Below, piece by piece: positions 49,620 through 59,514 of a stretch of DNA of 64,000 nt (the stretch's first letter is position 1; the number at the start of each line of letters is the position of its first letter). The translations under genes were made by a program, and so were the position numbers. A model generated the notes under the pieces. The model saw nothing but the letters and a program-made list of their open reading frames with translations. It made no database searches and was not told the origin of the DNA. Source of the stretch: Nevskiaceae bacterium (GTDB lineage Bacteria; Pseudomonadota; Gammaproteobacteria; Nevskiales; Nevskiaceae); assembly GCA_008012115.1 (NCBI GenBank), contig SSEB01000012.1:206668-270667 (forward strand). The letters are read 5' to 3'.

Positions 49620-50463
49620 CGGCGTTCTCCACGGTCTCGGGTTGCGCCCGGGCCACTTCAATCAATAGGGGGGCAAAGGGCTCGCCCTGGCTGATCTGGA
49701 TCAGCGTCGAGCGGGTGAGCTCCAGGATGGCAAGCAGGCACACCACCACGCCGGCGCGGCCCTCCTCGGGGTCGATCAGTTCGGCGAACCCACGCGGACC
49801 GCCGCGCAGCCGCGACAGGATGTGCGACATGCGCTCGCGCACGCTCAGCGGCTCGCGGCTGACCTGATGTCGGGTGAACAGCTCGGCCCGCTGCATCACA
49901 TCGCGGAACGCCATCAGCAGGTCGCGCAGCGCCGGCGTTGGCAACTGCGCCGATACCGGAATCACCTCCGGCCGCGCCTGCGCGATGAACAGTTCGCGGC
50001 CGACTCGCGGCTGCGCGTCGAGATTTTCGGCGGCGGTCTTGAAGCGCTCGTATTCCTGCAAGCGACGCACCAGTTCCATGCGCGGATCGCCCTGCTCCTC
50101 CTCGTCCGGCGGCGGACGCGGCAGCAGGATGCGCGACTTGATCTCGGCCAGCAGCGCCGCCATCACCAGGTACTCGGCCGCCAGCTCCAGGCGCAGCTCG
50201 TGCATCAGCCCGATGTACTGGATGTACTGCTGCGTGATCTTGAGCACCGGGATGTCGAGGATGTTCAGGTTCTGCCGGCGGATCAGGTACAGCAGCAGAT
50301 CGAGCGGACCTTCGAAGGCATCGAGAAACACCTCCAGCGCATCCGGCGGGATGTAGAGATCTTCCGGCAGCTTGTCGAGCGTCTGCCCGTGCACCTTGGG
50401 CAGCCGCGAGGCATCGGCCGGCGGCGCCGCGGTCTCGGTGACTTCGGTCGTGGGTTCGGTCAT
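49603..50463 (-). CDS. scpA: Segregation and condensation protein A (kleisin)
   Basis: 286 residues. DAFEGPLDLLLYLIRRQNLN is the kleisin N-terminal signature, AAEYLVMAALLAEIKSRILL follows, and a winged helix near the C-terminus reads VVVCLLAILELTRSTLI. It bridges the SMC dimer. Start 50463; it lies 4 bp downstream of trpS and overlaps scpB. Confidence 0.94.
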   Translation of the reverse strand: MTEPTTEVTETAAPPADASRLPKVHGQTLDKLPEDLYIPPDALEVFLDAFEGPLDLLLYLIRRQNLNILDIPVLKITQQYIQYIGLMHELRLELAAEYLVMAALLAEIKSRILLPRPPPDEEEQGDPRMELVRRLQEYERFKTAAENLDAQPRVGRELFIAQARPEVIPVSAQLPTPALRDLLMAFRDVMQRAELFTRHQVSREPLSVRERMSHILSRLRGGPRGFAELIDPEEGRAGVVVCLLAILELTRSTLIQISQGEPFAPLLIEVARAQPETVENADDRTD

Positions 50464-50467
50464 CGGA

Positions 50468-51484
50468 TCACTCGGGGATGAAGCCCAAGGCCTCGTGCAC
50501 GCGTGCCAACGTGACATCGGCACGGGCCGCAGCCTTGCGCGCACCCTCGCGCAGCACCGACTGCAGGCCGGCGCGATCGTCGCGCACCTCGCGGTACTTG
50601 GCCTGCACCGGCCGCAGGCATTCGACCACGGCCTCGGCGACCGCCTGCTTGAACGTACCGTAGCCCTGGCCGTTGTAGCGCGCAGCGATGGCGTCGAAGG
50701 AGTCGCCGGTGATCGCCGACAGGATCGACATCAGGTTGGACACACCGGGCTTGCCGGCGATGTCGAAACGCACCTCGTTGCCCAGGTCGGTGACCGCGCG
50801 CTTGATCTTGCGGGTGATGACGTCGGGCTCGTCCAGCAGGTAAATGGCATTGGTCTCGGCGCCATCGGACTTGCTCATCTTGGCCTCGGGCGTCTGCAGG
50901 CCCATGATGCGCGCACCGACCGGCGGGATCATCGGCTCCGGCACCGTGAACACCGGGCCGTAGAGGTTGTTGAAGCGCAGCGCCACATCGCGGGTGAGTT
51001 CCAGGTGCTGCTTCTGGTCGTCTCCCACCGGCACTTTCTGCGCCTGGTACAGCAGGATGTCGGCAGCCATCAGCACCGGGTAGTCAAACAGGCCGGCATT
51101 GATGTTCTCGGCATGCTTGGCGCTCTTGTCCTTGAACTGCGTCATGCGGTTCAGCTCGCCCATCTGCGTATAGCAGTTCAACACCCAGGACAGGCGTGCG
51201 TGTGCCGGCACATGCGACTGCACGAACAGCACGTTCTTCGACGGCTCCAGACCGCAGGCGATGTACAGCGCCAGAAACTCGAAGCAGCGCTCGCGCAGTA
51301 CGGCGGGATCCTGGCGCACGGTGATGGCGTGCAGGTCCACCAGCATGTAGTAACAGTCGTACTGCTCGTGCAGCTTCACCCAATTCTTGAGCGCGCCGAG
51401 ATAGTTGCCCAGCGTGAGACGGCCGGAGGGCTGAATGCCGGAGAGGACGACGGATTTGGCGGAAGGGGACGAAGTCACGGGCAC
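50468..51484 (-). CDS. trpS: Tryptophanyl-tRNA synthetase
   Basis: 338 residues, class [19 protein letters not shown] holds the HIGH-equivalent [20 protein letters not shown] the KMSKS loop, and [17 protein letters not shown] the substrate site. The start is a GTG at 51484, directly abutting the stop of the M50 gene (TGAGTG); another GTG follows two codons later. Confidence 0.95.
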   Translation of the reverse strand: MPVTSSPSAKSVVLSGIQPSGRLTLGNYLGALKNWVKLHEQYDCYYMLVDLHAITVRQDPAVLRERCFEFLALYIACGLEPSKNVLFVQSHVPAHARLSWVLNCYTQMGELNRMTQFKDKSAKHAENINAGLFDYPVLMAADILLYQAQKVPVGDDQKQHLELTRDVALRFNNLYGPVFTVPEPMIPPVGARIMGLQTPEAKMSKSDGAETNAIYLLDEPDVITRKIKRAVTDLGNEVRFDIAGKPGVSNLMSILSAITGDSFDAIAARYNGQGYGTFKQAVAEAVVECLRPVQAKYREVRDDRAGLQSVLREGARKAAARADVTLARVHEALGFIPE

Positions 51485-52159
51485 TCAGAACAGGGGCAGG
51501 CCCTGCAGGTTGAGAAGATTCTGCAGCGCATTGCCGCTGAGGATCAGCGGCAGCGCCATGATGCGGCCGAGGATGCCGGTGGCCATCAACGCCACCAGGA
51601 TCACGAAGCCATAGGGTTCGATGCGATCCAGTTTGCGCGCCTGCGCCTCGGGCAACAGGCCCGTCAGCACCCGGCCGCCGTCCAGCGGCGGCAGCGGTAT
51701 CAGGTTCAGCACCATCAACACCAGATTGATCACGATGCCGGCGCGGGCCATCAGCAGCACGCCCAGCCAGACGCCCTCGTCCGGGTTCATGCCGATGGCG
51801 ATGCGCGCCAGCACACCCCAGGCCAGGGCCATCGCCAGATTCGACAATGGCCCGGCGACGGCGACCAGGGCCATGTCGCGACGCGGATGGCGCAGGTTGC
51901 GCACGCTCACCGGCACCGGCTTGGCCCAGCCAAACAGGAACCCGCCCAGCACCAGCATGAACATCGGCACCACCACCGTGCCCACCGGATCTACGTGCTT
52001 GAGCGGATTGAGGCTGAGACGGCCGAGCATCTCCGCCGTGCGGTCGCCCAGCGCGCGCGCCGCCCAGCCATGGGCGACTTCGTGCAGGGTGATGGCAAAC
52101 AGCACCGGCAGGGCCCAGACGGCAATCTTCTGGACCAGGGGAAGCAGATCGGAGGTCAT
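51485..52159 (-). CDS. Site-2 protease-family (M50) membrane metalloprotease
   Basis: 224 residues with several membrane segments. Zinc motif HEVAH in ITLHEVAHGWAARALG and the distal ligand motif LNLIPLPPLDGGRVL are intact. This is the short PDZ-less group, whose substrates are unknown. It abuts trpS, an association seen in several proteobacteria. Confidence 0.88.
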   Translation of the reverse strand: MTSDLLPLVQKIAVWALPVLFAITLHEVAHGWAARALGDRTAEMLGRLSLNPLKHVDPVGTVVVPMFMLVLGGFLFGWAKPVPVSVRNLRHPRRDMALVAVAGPLSNLAMALAWGVLARIAIGMNPDEGVWLGVLLMARAGIVINLVLMVLNLIPLPPLDGGRVLTGLLPEAQARKLDRIEPYGFVILVALMATGILGRIMALPLILSGNALQNLLNLQGLPLF

Positions 52160-52238
52160 GCGGCATTATAGCCGCGCCCTCACCGGCACAGCCGCGCTTT
52201 TTTCAGGCTATGCTCCGCGCATTGCCGACAGACTGACC

Positions 52239-53027
52239 ATGATTCCCGCCTTTGCCGTTTCCGCCGCTGTTTTCTACGCGCTCACCGCGCTGCTGATCTG
52301 GCGGCAGGCCCCCGAAAAAAACGACCGCATCCTCGCCGCGCTGGCGGTGGTATCGCACGCGGCCGCCCTGGTGCACCAGGTGTTCCATGGCGAGTCGATC
52401 ACCATCGGCGTCAACGAGGCCGTATCGTTATTCACCTGGCAGTCGGCCCTGCTGCTGTGGGCCTTCTGCTGGCAGGAGCCGCTGCGCGGCCTGGGCGTGG
52501 TCGTCTACCCGTTCGCCGGCTTCTGGGCGGTCTGGGCGGCGCTGCTGCCCACCCCGGTGAGCACGCTGCCGATCACCTGGCCGGTCCGCACCCACATCCT
52601 CCTGTCCCTGCTCAGTGCCGGCGTGCTGACCCTGGCTGCGGTACAGGCTGGCGCCCTGGCCCTGCAGGACCGTTTCCTGCACCACCCGCGCAGCGGCGGC
52701 CGCTTGCCGCAGGGCCTGCCGCCGCTGCAGACCATGGAGCGGATGCTGCTCCAGCTGATCGGCGTGGGCTTCTTCCTGCTCAGCCTGACCCTGCTGTCCG
52801 GCGCATGGTTCATCCGCGACTGGCTGGCCCAGCACCTGGCCCACAAGACTGTCCTGTCGATCACCGCCTGGCTGATTTTCGGCGTGCTGCTGTGGGGCCG
52901 CTGGCGCTATGGCTGGCGCGGCCGCACGGCCATCCGCTGGGCGCTGTCGGGCTATGGCTTCCTCATCCTGGCGTACTTCGGCTCCAAGCTGATTCTTGAA
53001 CAAATCCTCGGCGAGCATTGGACTTAG
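52239..53027 (+). CDS. YpjD/CcsA-type cytochrome c assembly-like membrane protein
   Basis: 262 residues, about eight hydrophobic segments. HILLSLLSAGVLTLAAVQA and the C-terminal KTVLSITAWLIFGVLLWGRW block with its His/Trp residues resemble the CcsA/CcmC family. It is usually found next to the CorB-type transporter, as here, and downstream of ffh in other genomes. A role in heme handling is possible but unproven. Confidence 0.82.
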   Translation: MIPAFAVSAAVFYALTALLIWRQAPEKNDRILAALAVVSHAAALVHQVFHGESITIGVNEAVSLFTWQSALLLWAFCWQEPLRGLGVVVYPFAGFWAVWAALLPTPVSTLPITWPVRTHILLSLLSAGVLTLAAVQAGALALQDRFLHHPRSGGRLPQGLPPLQTMERMLLQLIGVGFFLLSLTLLSGAWFIRDWLAQHLAHKTVLSITAWLIFGVLLWGRWRYGWRGRTAIRWALSGYGFLILAYFGSKLILEQILGEHWT

Positions 53028-53114
53028 ACCACATTCTTAAAGTTTCTCGGCTTGACAGGCCCCCGGCCCGTTCCGTAGTTATGAGCCTGATCCCGTTGCC
53101 CTGAATGCGCCCGC

Positions 53115-54395
53115 TTGGACGACATCCCGCTTAACTACTTCATCGGTCTGCTGGTTTTCCTGATCCTGTTGTCCGCGTTCTTCGCCGGCTCGGAAACCGC
53201 CCTGATGGCGCTGAACCGCTACCGGTTGCGGCATCTGGCCAAGAACGGCAATCGCGGCGCCAAGTTCGCCGAACGCCTGCTGCAGCGGCCGGACCGGCTG
53301 ATCGGCACCATCCTGCTCGGCAACATCGCCGTGCACTCCGCCGCCTCGGCCATCACCACCTTCATCACCCTGCGGCTGCTCGGCGACACCTGGATCGCCG
53401 CCACCACCGGCGTGCTGACCGTGTTCATCCTGATCTTCGGCGAAATCGCGCCCAAGACACTGAGCGCGCTCCACCCGGAGCGGGTGGCGATTCCGTCGTC
53501 CTATATCTACATCGTGCTGCAGTACCTGCTGTTCCCGGTGGTCTGGCTGACCAACCTGCTGTCCAACGGCGTGCTGCGCCTGCTCGGCGTGTCGCCGGAG
53601 GAAGCGGCCGAGCACAGCCTCAGCGCCGAGGAACTGCGCTCCGTCGTCGCCGAGGCCGGCGCCATGATCCCGCAGCGCCACCAGCGCATGCTGCTGTCGA
53701 TCCTGGACCTGGAGAAAGCCACGGTCGAGGACATCATGGTGCCGCGCAACGAGATCACCGGCATCGACATCTCCGAGCCCTGGGACAAGGTCCGCGAGGA
53801 CATCGTCAGCAGCCAGCACACGCGCCTGCCGGTGTTCAACGGCTCCATCGACGATCTCAAGGGCGTGGTGCATCTGCGTCGCGTCGTGCGGCTCGCCGCC
53901 GAGGACCGTCTGGACACGGGTTCGCTGCTGGAGCTGGCGCGCGAACCCTACTTCATCCCCGAGGGCACGCCGCTCAACCAGCAGTTGCTCAATTTCCAGA
54001 ACCAGAAGCGGCGCATCGGTTTCGTCGTCGACGAATACGGCGACATCCAGGGCCTGGTGACGCTGGAGGACATCCTCGAGGAAGTGGTGGGCGAGTTCAC
54101 CTCCGACCCCGCCACCAGCATGAAGAACGTCTACGCTGACCAGGACGGCAGCTACCGCGTCACCGGCTCGGCCACCATCCGCAACCTCAACCGCAAACTG
54201 GGCTGGAAGCTGCCCACCGATGGCCCGAAGACGCTGAACGGACTGGTGCTGGAAAAGCTGGAAAACCTGCCGCAGCCCGGGCGCCGCGTCGATATCGCCG
54301 GCTACGAGGTCGAGATCACCGAAACCCGCGCCAACGCGGTCAAGTCGGCGCGCATCCGCCCGCCTCAGGCGACGACCACCAGCAAAGCGGCCTGA
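53115..54395 (+). CDS. CorB/CorC-type (HlyC/CorC) CNNM transporter
   Basis: 426 residues: a DUF21/CNNM membrane domain (FFAGSETALMALNRYRLRHL), a CBS pair (about 195-320, EDIMVPRNEITGIDI and FVVDEYGDIQGLVTLEDILEE in ≤20-residue parts) and a C-terminal CorC_HlyC domain. Family members export or control Mg2+. The only usable in-frame start is TTG at 53115; a stop lies at 53088-53090 and no clear ribosome-binding site is present. Confidence 0.88.
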   Translation: MDDIPLNYFIGLLVFLILLSAFFAGSETALMALNRYRLRHLAKNGNRGAKFAERLLQRPDRLIGTILLGNIAVHSAASAITTFITLRLLGDTWIAATTGVLTVFILIFGEIAPKTLSALHPERVAIPSSYIYIVLQYLLFPVVWLTNLLSNGVLRLLGVSPEEAAEHSLSAEELRSVVAEAGAMIPQRHQRMLLSILDLEKATVEDIMVPRNEITGIDISEPWDKVREDIVSSQHTRLPVFNGSIDDLKGVVHLRRVVRLAAEDRLDTGSLLELAREPYFIPEGTPLNQQLLNFQNQKRRIGFVVDEYGDIQGLVTLEDILEEVVGEFTSDPATSMKNVYADQDGSYRVTGSATIRNLNRKLGWKLPTDGPKTLNGLVLEKLENLPQPGRRVDIAGYEVEITETRANAVKSARIRPPQATTTSKAA

Positions 54396-54463
54396 GACGC
54401 GATCCTCGCACTGGACCAGCAACGATTGGGGCCGAACGAGGGACGTCAACGGCGCCAGCTCGC

Positions 54464-54577
54464 GCCACCCGCTGACAGCTCACGACGCCGTATAGTTGTT
54501 CTTATTTATTTACTGAATTTAAATTCAGTAAATAAATATTAACAACCTGACACGTGCTTGCGGCATGAGCGGGTGGC
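54464..54577. repeat. 114-bp palindromic intergenic element, copy 9
   Basis: Perfect ends GCCACCCGCT (54464-54473) and AGCGGGTGGC (54568-54577). The core includes a perfect 36-bp palindrome (54503-54538) centred exactly on the element midpoint, with GTT and AAC at its borders. It lies between convergent genes, 68 bp past the CorB stop and 2 bp from the radA stop. This copy is the best model of the family. Confidence 0.9.
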
Positions 54578-54579
54578 GG

Positions 54580-55932
54580 TCAGACGTACGCCAAAGCCTG
54601 CTCCAGACGCGAGACGGCTATCGTCTCCAGTTCCATCCGCACCGATTTGCGCGGCCGGTTGGCCTCCGGCACCAGCGCGCGCTTGAAGCCGTGCTTGGCC
54701 GCCTCCTGCAGGCGCTCCTCGCCGCCCTGAACGGGGCGAATTTCGCCGGCGAGCCCGACCTCGCCGAAGACCACCAGGTCCGTCGGCACCGGCCGGCCAC
54801 GCAGGCTGGACAGCGCCGCCAGCAGCAGCGGCAGATCGGCGGCGGTCTCCTGGATGCGCATGCCGCCGACGACATTGGCGAACACATCCTGATCGCCAAA
54901 GGCGATGCCGCCATGACGATGCAGGACCGCCAGCAGCATGTTGAGACGATTGCCCTCGAAGCCCAGCGTCACGCGCCGCGGATTGCCGAGCTGCGAGGCA
55001 TCGACCAGGGCCTGCACCTCGACCAGCAACGGACGGCTGCCCTGGCGCGTCACTGTGATCACGCTGCCCGGCACCGGCTGCTCGTGGCGCGACAGGAACA
55101 GCGCCGAGGGATTGCTCACCTCTTTGAGTCCACCGTCGGTCATGGCGAAAACGCCCAGTTCATTGACCGCGCCGTAGCGGTTTTTCACCGCGCGCACGAT
55201 ACGGTAACGGCTGCCGGCGTCGTGTTCGAAATACAGCACGGTATCGACCATGTGCTCCAGCACCCGCGGCCCGGCAATGGCGCCCTCCTTGGTGACGTGG
55301 CCGACCAGGATCACCGTGGTCTGCGTGCTCTTGGCGTGACGCACCAGCTGCGCCGCGCACTCGCGCAGCTGCGATACCGAGCCGGGCGCGGAGTCCAGCG
55401 CATCGGTGCTGAGCGTCTGGATCGAATCGATCACCACCAGCCCCGGCTTCTGCGCCGTCATCAGCGCGATGATGCGCTCGACGCTGGTCTCGGTGGCGAC
55501 CGGCAGGTCCAGGCGCGGCAGGTCCAGGCGCTTGGCCCGCAGGTGCACCTGCTGCAGCGACTCTTCGCCGGTGACATACAGCGTGCTGAGCTTGCCCTCC
55601 ACCGCCGCCAACACCTGCAGCAACAGGGTGGACTTGCCGATGCCCGGGTCGCCACCGATCAGGATCACCGCACCGGGCACGATGCCGCCGCCAAGCACGC
55701 GGTCCATCTCGGAGAGTCCGCTGGCCGTGCGCGGCTCGTCGCGTGTGCTGACCTGGTCCAGCCGTTGCACGGCCGTAGACGCTGATGAAGCGCTCCAATT
55801 GCGCGCCCTTGAGACCTCGATCACAGTTTCAACATAACTGTTCCAGCTGCCGCAATCGGGGCACTGGCCAATCCACTTGGGGCTCACGGCGCCGCAACTC
55901 TGGCAGGCGTACTGAGTTTTGCTTTTCGCCAT
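54580..55932 (-). CDS. radA: DNA repair protein RadA (Sms)
   Basis: 450 residues: N-terminal zinc finger (CQSCGAVSPKWIGQCPDCG), Walker A LIGGDPGIGKSTLLLQV, the RadA-specific VKNRYGAVNELGVF and a C-terminal Lon-like domain. It is a DnaB-type helicase that helps branch migration in recombination. It is single, reading away from the kinase gene. Confidence 0.96.
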   Translation of the reverse strand: MAKSKTQYACQSCGAVSPKWIGQCPDCGSWNSYVETVIEVSRARNWSASSASTAVQRLDQVSTRDEPRTASGLSEMDRVLGGGIVPGAVILIGGDPGIGKSTLLLQVLAAVEGKLSTLYVTGEESLQQVHLRAKRLDLPRLDLPVATETSVERIIALMTAQKPGLVVIDSIQTLSTDALDSAPGSVSQLRECAAQLVRHAKSTQTTVILVGHVTKEGAIAGPRVLEHMVDTVLYFEHDAGSRYRIVRAVKNRYGAVNELGVFAMTDGGLKEVSNPSALFLSRHEQPVPGSVITVTRQGSRPLLVEVQALVDASQLGNPRRVTLGFEGNRLNMLLAVLHRHGGIAFGDQDVFANVVGGMRIQETAADLPLLLAALSSLRGRPVPTDLVVFGEVGLAGEIRPVQGGEERLQEAAKHGFKRALVPEANRPRKSVRMELETIAVSRLEQALAYV

Positions 55933-56008
55933 GGGACGCGTGCTATTTTTTTGTAGTCGGAAAAAAAGTTAGTATCAGCTTAACAGCACGACGCTAGGGG
56001 AGCGGTTT

Positions 56009-58672
56009 GTGGCCACAGAAAAAATATGGACCAGAGACTGGTTCGGCGCCGTTGCCTTCACCGTCGTTTTCCTGATTGTCGCCTACGGCATTTTCGGCGA
56101 CGGCTTCCAGAGCCTGGAACGCTACGGCTATGACCTCGGCGTCCGCGCCCATCAGCGCACCCCGTCGGACCGCATTGCCGTCATCGCCATCGACGACCAG
56201 TCGGTGCAGAACCTCGGCCGCTGGCCCTGGCCGCGCACCTTGCACGCGCAGATGCTCGACAAGCTGCGCGAAGGCGGCGCCAAAGTCGTCGCCAACACCG
56301 TGTTCTATTCCGAGGCGCAGCAGGATCCGGGCCTGCGCTACATCAACGAAATCTCCGACCTGCTGCAAAAGTCGCCTCTGGCGCGCCAGGTGCCGGTCGA
56401 GATCCAGACCTTCGGTGAGATGCTCAACGATCTCGGTCGCCAGAACGCCGCCGCGGCCGGCATCGCCGGCGCCTACCGCGGCTCCGCGCTGAACACACAG
56501 TACCAGCCCGCGCTCGACGCGCTGCAAGCCAAGCTCAAGGAGGCACGCGCGCAGCTGTCTGCCGACAACGTGCTGGGCCAGTCCATGGGCCAGTTCGGGC
56601 ATGTGCTGCTGCCGATGACCTTCGAGATCGGCCGCCCGCAGGGCCGGCCCGACCAGCCGCTGCCCGACTACATCCGCAAGTTCCAGCTCACCAATATCCA
56701 GGATCGTGTCGATGCGCGCGGCAGCGGCGCCCTGCCCCTGCCCACCACCTCGGTGCAGTTCCCGGTGCCGGAACTCGGCAGCGTCGCCTCGGGCATCGGT
56801 CATCTCAACGCCACACCGGACGTCGATGGCGCGGTGCGCTATGAACCGTTGGTCCTGCAGTATTTCGACGAGTTCTACCCGTCGCTGTCGCTGATGGTTG
56901 CCGCGCAGGCGCTCAACCTCACGCCGAAGGACATCGAGGTTCGCCTGGGCGAAGGCATTGCGATGGGCGGCGTCACCATCCGCACCACGCCGTCGCTGCG
57001 CATGTACACGCAGTTCTACGCCGATCACGACGGCCAGCCGGCTTTCCCGGTGGACTCCTTCTTCGACGTCATCACCGGCAAGATTCCGGCCAGCAAGTAC
57101 AAGGGCAAGATCGTGATCATCGGCGCCACGGCACGCGGCGTCGGGGTCAGCTTCCCGACCCCGGTATCGGCGGCGATGGCGCCGGCGCAGTACATGGCGC
57201 ACAGCGTGTCGAGCATCCTGCAACAGGATTTCTTCACCCGCCCGAACTGGGCGGGCTACGCCGAGTTCGCCCTGATCCTGGTGCTGGCCGCCTATCTGGC
57301 GCTGGCCCTGCCGCGACTCGGCGCCGGCCTCGCCGCCGGCATCACCGGCGGCCTGGTCGTCGCGCTGCTGGTGGCGCAGTTCGTGCTGCTGTCCGGCCCC
57401 GCGGTCTGGTTCAAGTTCACCGTGCCGGCCGTTTTCGTGGCCCTGGGTCACGGCTTCATGCTGCTCAAGCGCTTCCGTATCACCGAGAAGCTCAAGGAGT
57501 CCAGCGAAGCGGAGAGCTCCGAGTCGAACAAGATGCTCGGCCTCGCCTTCCAGGGTCAGGGCCAGCTCGACATGGCCTTCGAGAAGTTCAGCCGCGTGCA
57601 GCCGGTCGACGACCGCCTGCTCGATCTGCTCTACAACCTGGCGCTGGATTTCGAGCGCAAGCGTCAGTTCAACAAGGCCGAGTCGGTCTACCAGCACATC
57701 GCCAAGCACAACAAGGAATTCCGCGACGTGCAGCAGAAGCTGAGTCGCGCCAAGAAGCTGTCCGAGACCGTGATTCTCGGCGGCACCAGTTCCGGCGGCC
57801 GCAACGCCGGACCCGGCGGCACCCTGGTGCTGGATGCCACCCAGCAGATGGAAAAGCCGATGCTGGGCCGCTACCAGGTCGAGAAGGAACTGGGCAAGGG
57901 CGCCATGGGCATCGTCTACCTGGGTCGCGACCCCAAGATCGGCCGCACCGTCGCGATCAAGACGATGGCGTTGTCGCAGGAGTTTGAGCCGGACGAGCTC
58001 AACGACGTGAAGAGTCGTTTCTTCCGCGAGGCCGAGACCGCTGGCCGGCTGTCGCATCCCAACATCGTGCAGATTTTCGATGCCGGCGAGGAGCACGATC
58101 TCGCCTACATTGCGATGGAGTTCATCCGCGGCCACGACCTGACCAAGCACATCAAGGCCAATGCTCTGCTGCCGGTCAACGAAGTGCTCAAATATGTCGC
58201 CGATGCCGCCGACGCGCTCGACTATGCGCACAGCAACGGCGTCATCCATCGCGACATCAAGCCGGCCAACATGATGTTGCTCGATACCAAGTCGATCAAG
58301 CTGATGGACTTCGGCATCGCCCGCCTGGCCGATTCCAGCAAAACCAAGACCGGCATGGTGCTGGGCACGCCTTCCTACATGTCGCCGGAGCAGTTGTCGG
58401 GCAAGAAAGTCGATGGCCGCTCCGACCTGTTCTCGCTGGGCGTGACGCTGTACCAGCTGCTGACCGGCAACCTTCCATTTCAGGCCGATTCCATGGCGAC
58501 GCTGATGTTCAAGATCGCCAACGAGCCGCACGCTTCGATTGTCGTGATCCGCCCCGATCTGCCGGCGGCGCTTGGTCCCATCGTCGACCGCGCCCTTCAG
58601 AAAGACGCCGACCAGCGCTATCAGCGCGGCGCCGACTTGGCACGCGATCTTCGCGCCGTGCTGGGTGGCTAG
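56009..58672 (+). CDS. CHASE2-domain serine/threonine protein kinase
   Basis: 887 residues. A membrane segment (about 11-30), a large extracytoplasmic CHASE2 domain (RIAVIAIDDQSVQNLGRWPW onward to about 400), three membrane helices (about 415-490), a coiled/TPR-like linker, then a Hanks-type kinase (about 619-885). Kinase motifs: LGKGAMG (628-634), AIK lysine, HRDIKPANM (747 onward), DFG (767-769). GTG start at 56009 follows GGGGAG. It likely senses a periplasmic signal and works with the next two genes. Confidence 0.93.
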   Translation: MATEKIWTRDWFGAVAFTVVFLIVAYGIFGDGFQSLERYGYDLGVRAHQRTPSDRIAVIAIDDQSVQNLGRWPWPRTLHAQMLDKLREGGAKVVANTVFYSEAQQDPGLRYINEISDLLQKSPLARQVPVEIQTFGEMLNDLGRQNAAAAGIAGAYRGSALNTQYQPALDALQAKLKEARAQLSADNVLGQSMGQFGHVLLPMTFEIGRPQGRPDQPLPDYIRKFQLTNIQDRVDARGSGALPLPTTSVQFPVPELGSVASGIGHLNATPDVDGAVRYEPLVLQYFDEFYPSLSLMVAAQALNLTPKDIEVRLGEGIAMGGVTIRTTPSLRMYTQFYADHDGQPAFPVDSFFDVITGKIPASKYKGKIVIIGATARGVGVSFPTPVSAAMAPAQYMAHSVSSILQQDFFTRPNWAGYAEFALILVLAAYLALALPRLGAGLAAGITGGLVVALLVAQFVLLSGPAVWFKFTVPAVFVALGHGFMLLKRFRITEKLKESSEAESSESNKMLGLAFQGQGQLDMAFEKFSRVQPVDDRLLDLLYNLALDFERKRQFNKAESVYQHIAKHNKEFRDVQQKLSRAKKLSETVILGGTSSGGRNAGPGGTLVLDATQQMEKPMLGRYQVEKELGKGAMGIVYLGRDPKIGRTVAIKTMALSQEFEPDELNDVKSRFFREAETAGRLSHPNIVQIFDAGEEHDLAYIAMEFIRGHDLTKHIKANALLPVNEVLKYVADAADALDYAHSNGVIHRDIKPANMMLLDTKSIKLMDFGIARLADSSKTKTGMVLGTPSYMSPEQLSGKKVDGRSDLFSLGVTLYQLLTGNLPFQADSMATLMFKIANEPHASIVVIRPDLPAALGPIVDRALQKDADQRYQRGADLARDLRAVLGG

Positions 58673-58683
58673 GCTCCTCGCTC

Positions 58684-59505
58684 ATGGCGCTGAAAAACAA
58701 GATTTCGACCGCCCTGCTCAGCGACACGGGCCGCGTCCGGAACAACAACGAGGATGCGGTCGCCGAAGCGCCGGACATCGGCCTGATCATCCTCGCCGAC
58801 GGCATGGGCGGCTACAACGCCGGTGAAATTGCCAGCGGCATTGCCACCACCACGGTGCTCGACGTCTCGCAACGCGAATGGAAGACGCTCAAGCACGGCG
58901 ACATCGACCCCGAAACCGGCTACAGCGTGGAAGCGCTGATGCTCAAACGCGCGGTGGAAGCCGCCCACAGCACCATTTTCCAGGTGTCGCAGACGCAGCC
59001 GCAGTGCGCCGGCATGGGCACCACGATTGTGGCCTGCCTGTTGCATGAGGATATCCTGTCGATCGCCTACGTCGGCGATTCCCGCTTGTACCGGTACCGC
59101 GACGGCAAGCTGGAACAGGTGACCCGCGACCACTCGCTCCTGGAGGAGTTGATCGCGCGGGGGCACTACACCCGCGAGGAAGCGATCAACCTCGTGCGCA
59201 AGAACATCGTGACCCGGGCCCTGGGGGTCGAGGAAACGGTGGCGGTTGATCTGATCGAGGATACGCTGGAGGTCGGCGACATCCTGCTGCTGTGCTCGGA
59301 CGGCCTCAATGACATGGTCAACGATGAGATCATCGGCTTAACCTTGGGCAAATATGCTGATAATGTGGAACGGGCTGCCAAGGAATTGATTAAGCTCGCC
59401 CTCGAAAACGGCGGCAAGGACAATGTTTCGGTGGCACTGGCGCGCGTGGACGCTTCACTGATGCGGAGCCGGCGCTGGTATGAACGACTAATGGAATGGT
59501 TTTAA
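58684..59505 (+). CDS. PP2C-family serine/threonine phosphatase
   Basis: 273 residues. Metal-binding motifs NNEDAVAEAPDIG, ILADGMGGYNAGE, and GKDNVSVALARVD; VGDSRLYRYRDG and CSDGLNDMV are also typical of bacterial Stp/PrpC enzymes. It starts 11 bp after the kinase gene and should reverse its phosphorylations. Confidence 0.93.
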   Translation: MALKNKISTALLSDTGRVRNNNEDAVAEAPDIGLIILADGMGGYNAGEIASGIATTTVLDVSQREWKTLKHGDIDPETGYSVEALMLKRAVEAAHSTIFQVSQTQPQCAGMGTTIVACLLHEDILSIAYVGDSRLYRYRDGKLEQVTRDHSLLEELIARGHYTREEAINLVRKNIVTRALGVEETVAVDLIEDTLEVGDILLLCSDGLNDMVNDEIIGLTLGKYADNVERAAKELIKLALENGGKDNVSVALARVDASLMRSRRWYERLMEWF

Positions 59506-59514
59506 GAGGAACAT

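Noticed and set aside
53052..53084. TTGACA upstream of the CorB/CorC-type gene as a promoter
   Set aside because: No acceptable -10 hexamer at 16-18 bases; the nearest AT-rich hexamer is about 21 bases away.
53471..53488. CCACCCG and AGCGGGTGGC side by side, as in the ends of the 114-bp elements
   Set aside because: It lies inside the CorB/CorC-type coding sequence, has no AT core and lacks the 114-bp spacing; probably chance coding for His-Pro-Glu-Arg-Val.
55994..58531. Minus-strand open frame (845 codons) opposite the CHASE2 kinase
   Set aside because: Antisense shadow of a gene with intact kinase motifs; composition typical of shadow frames.
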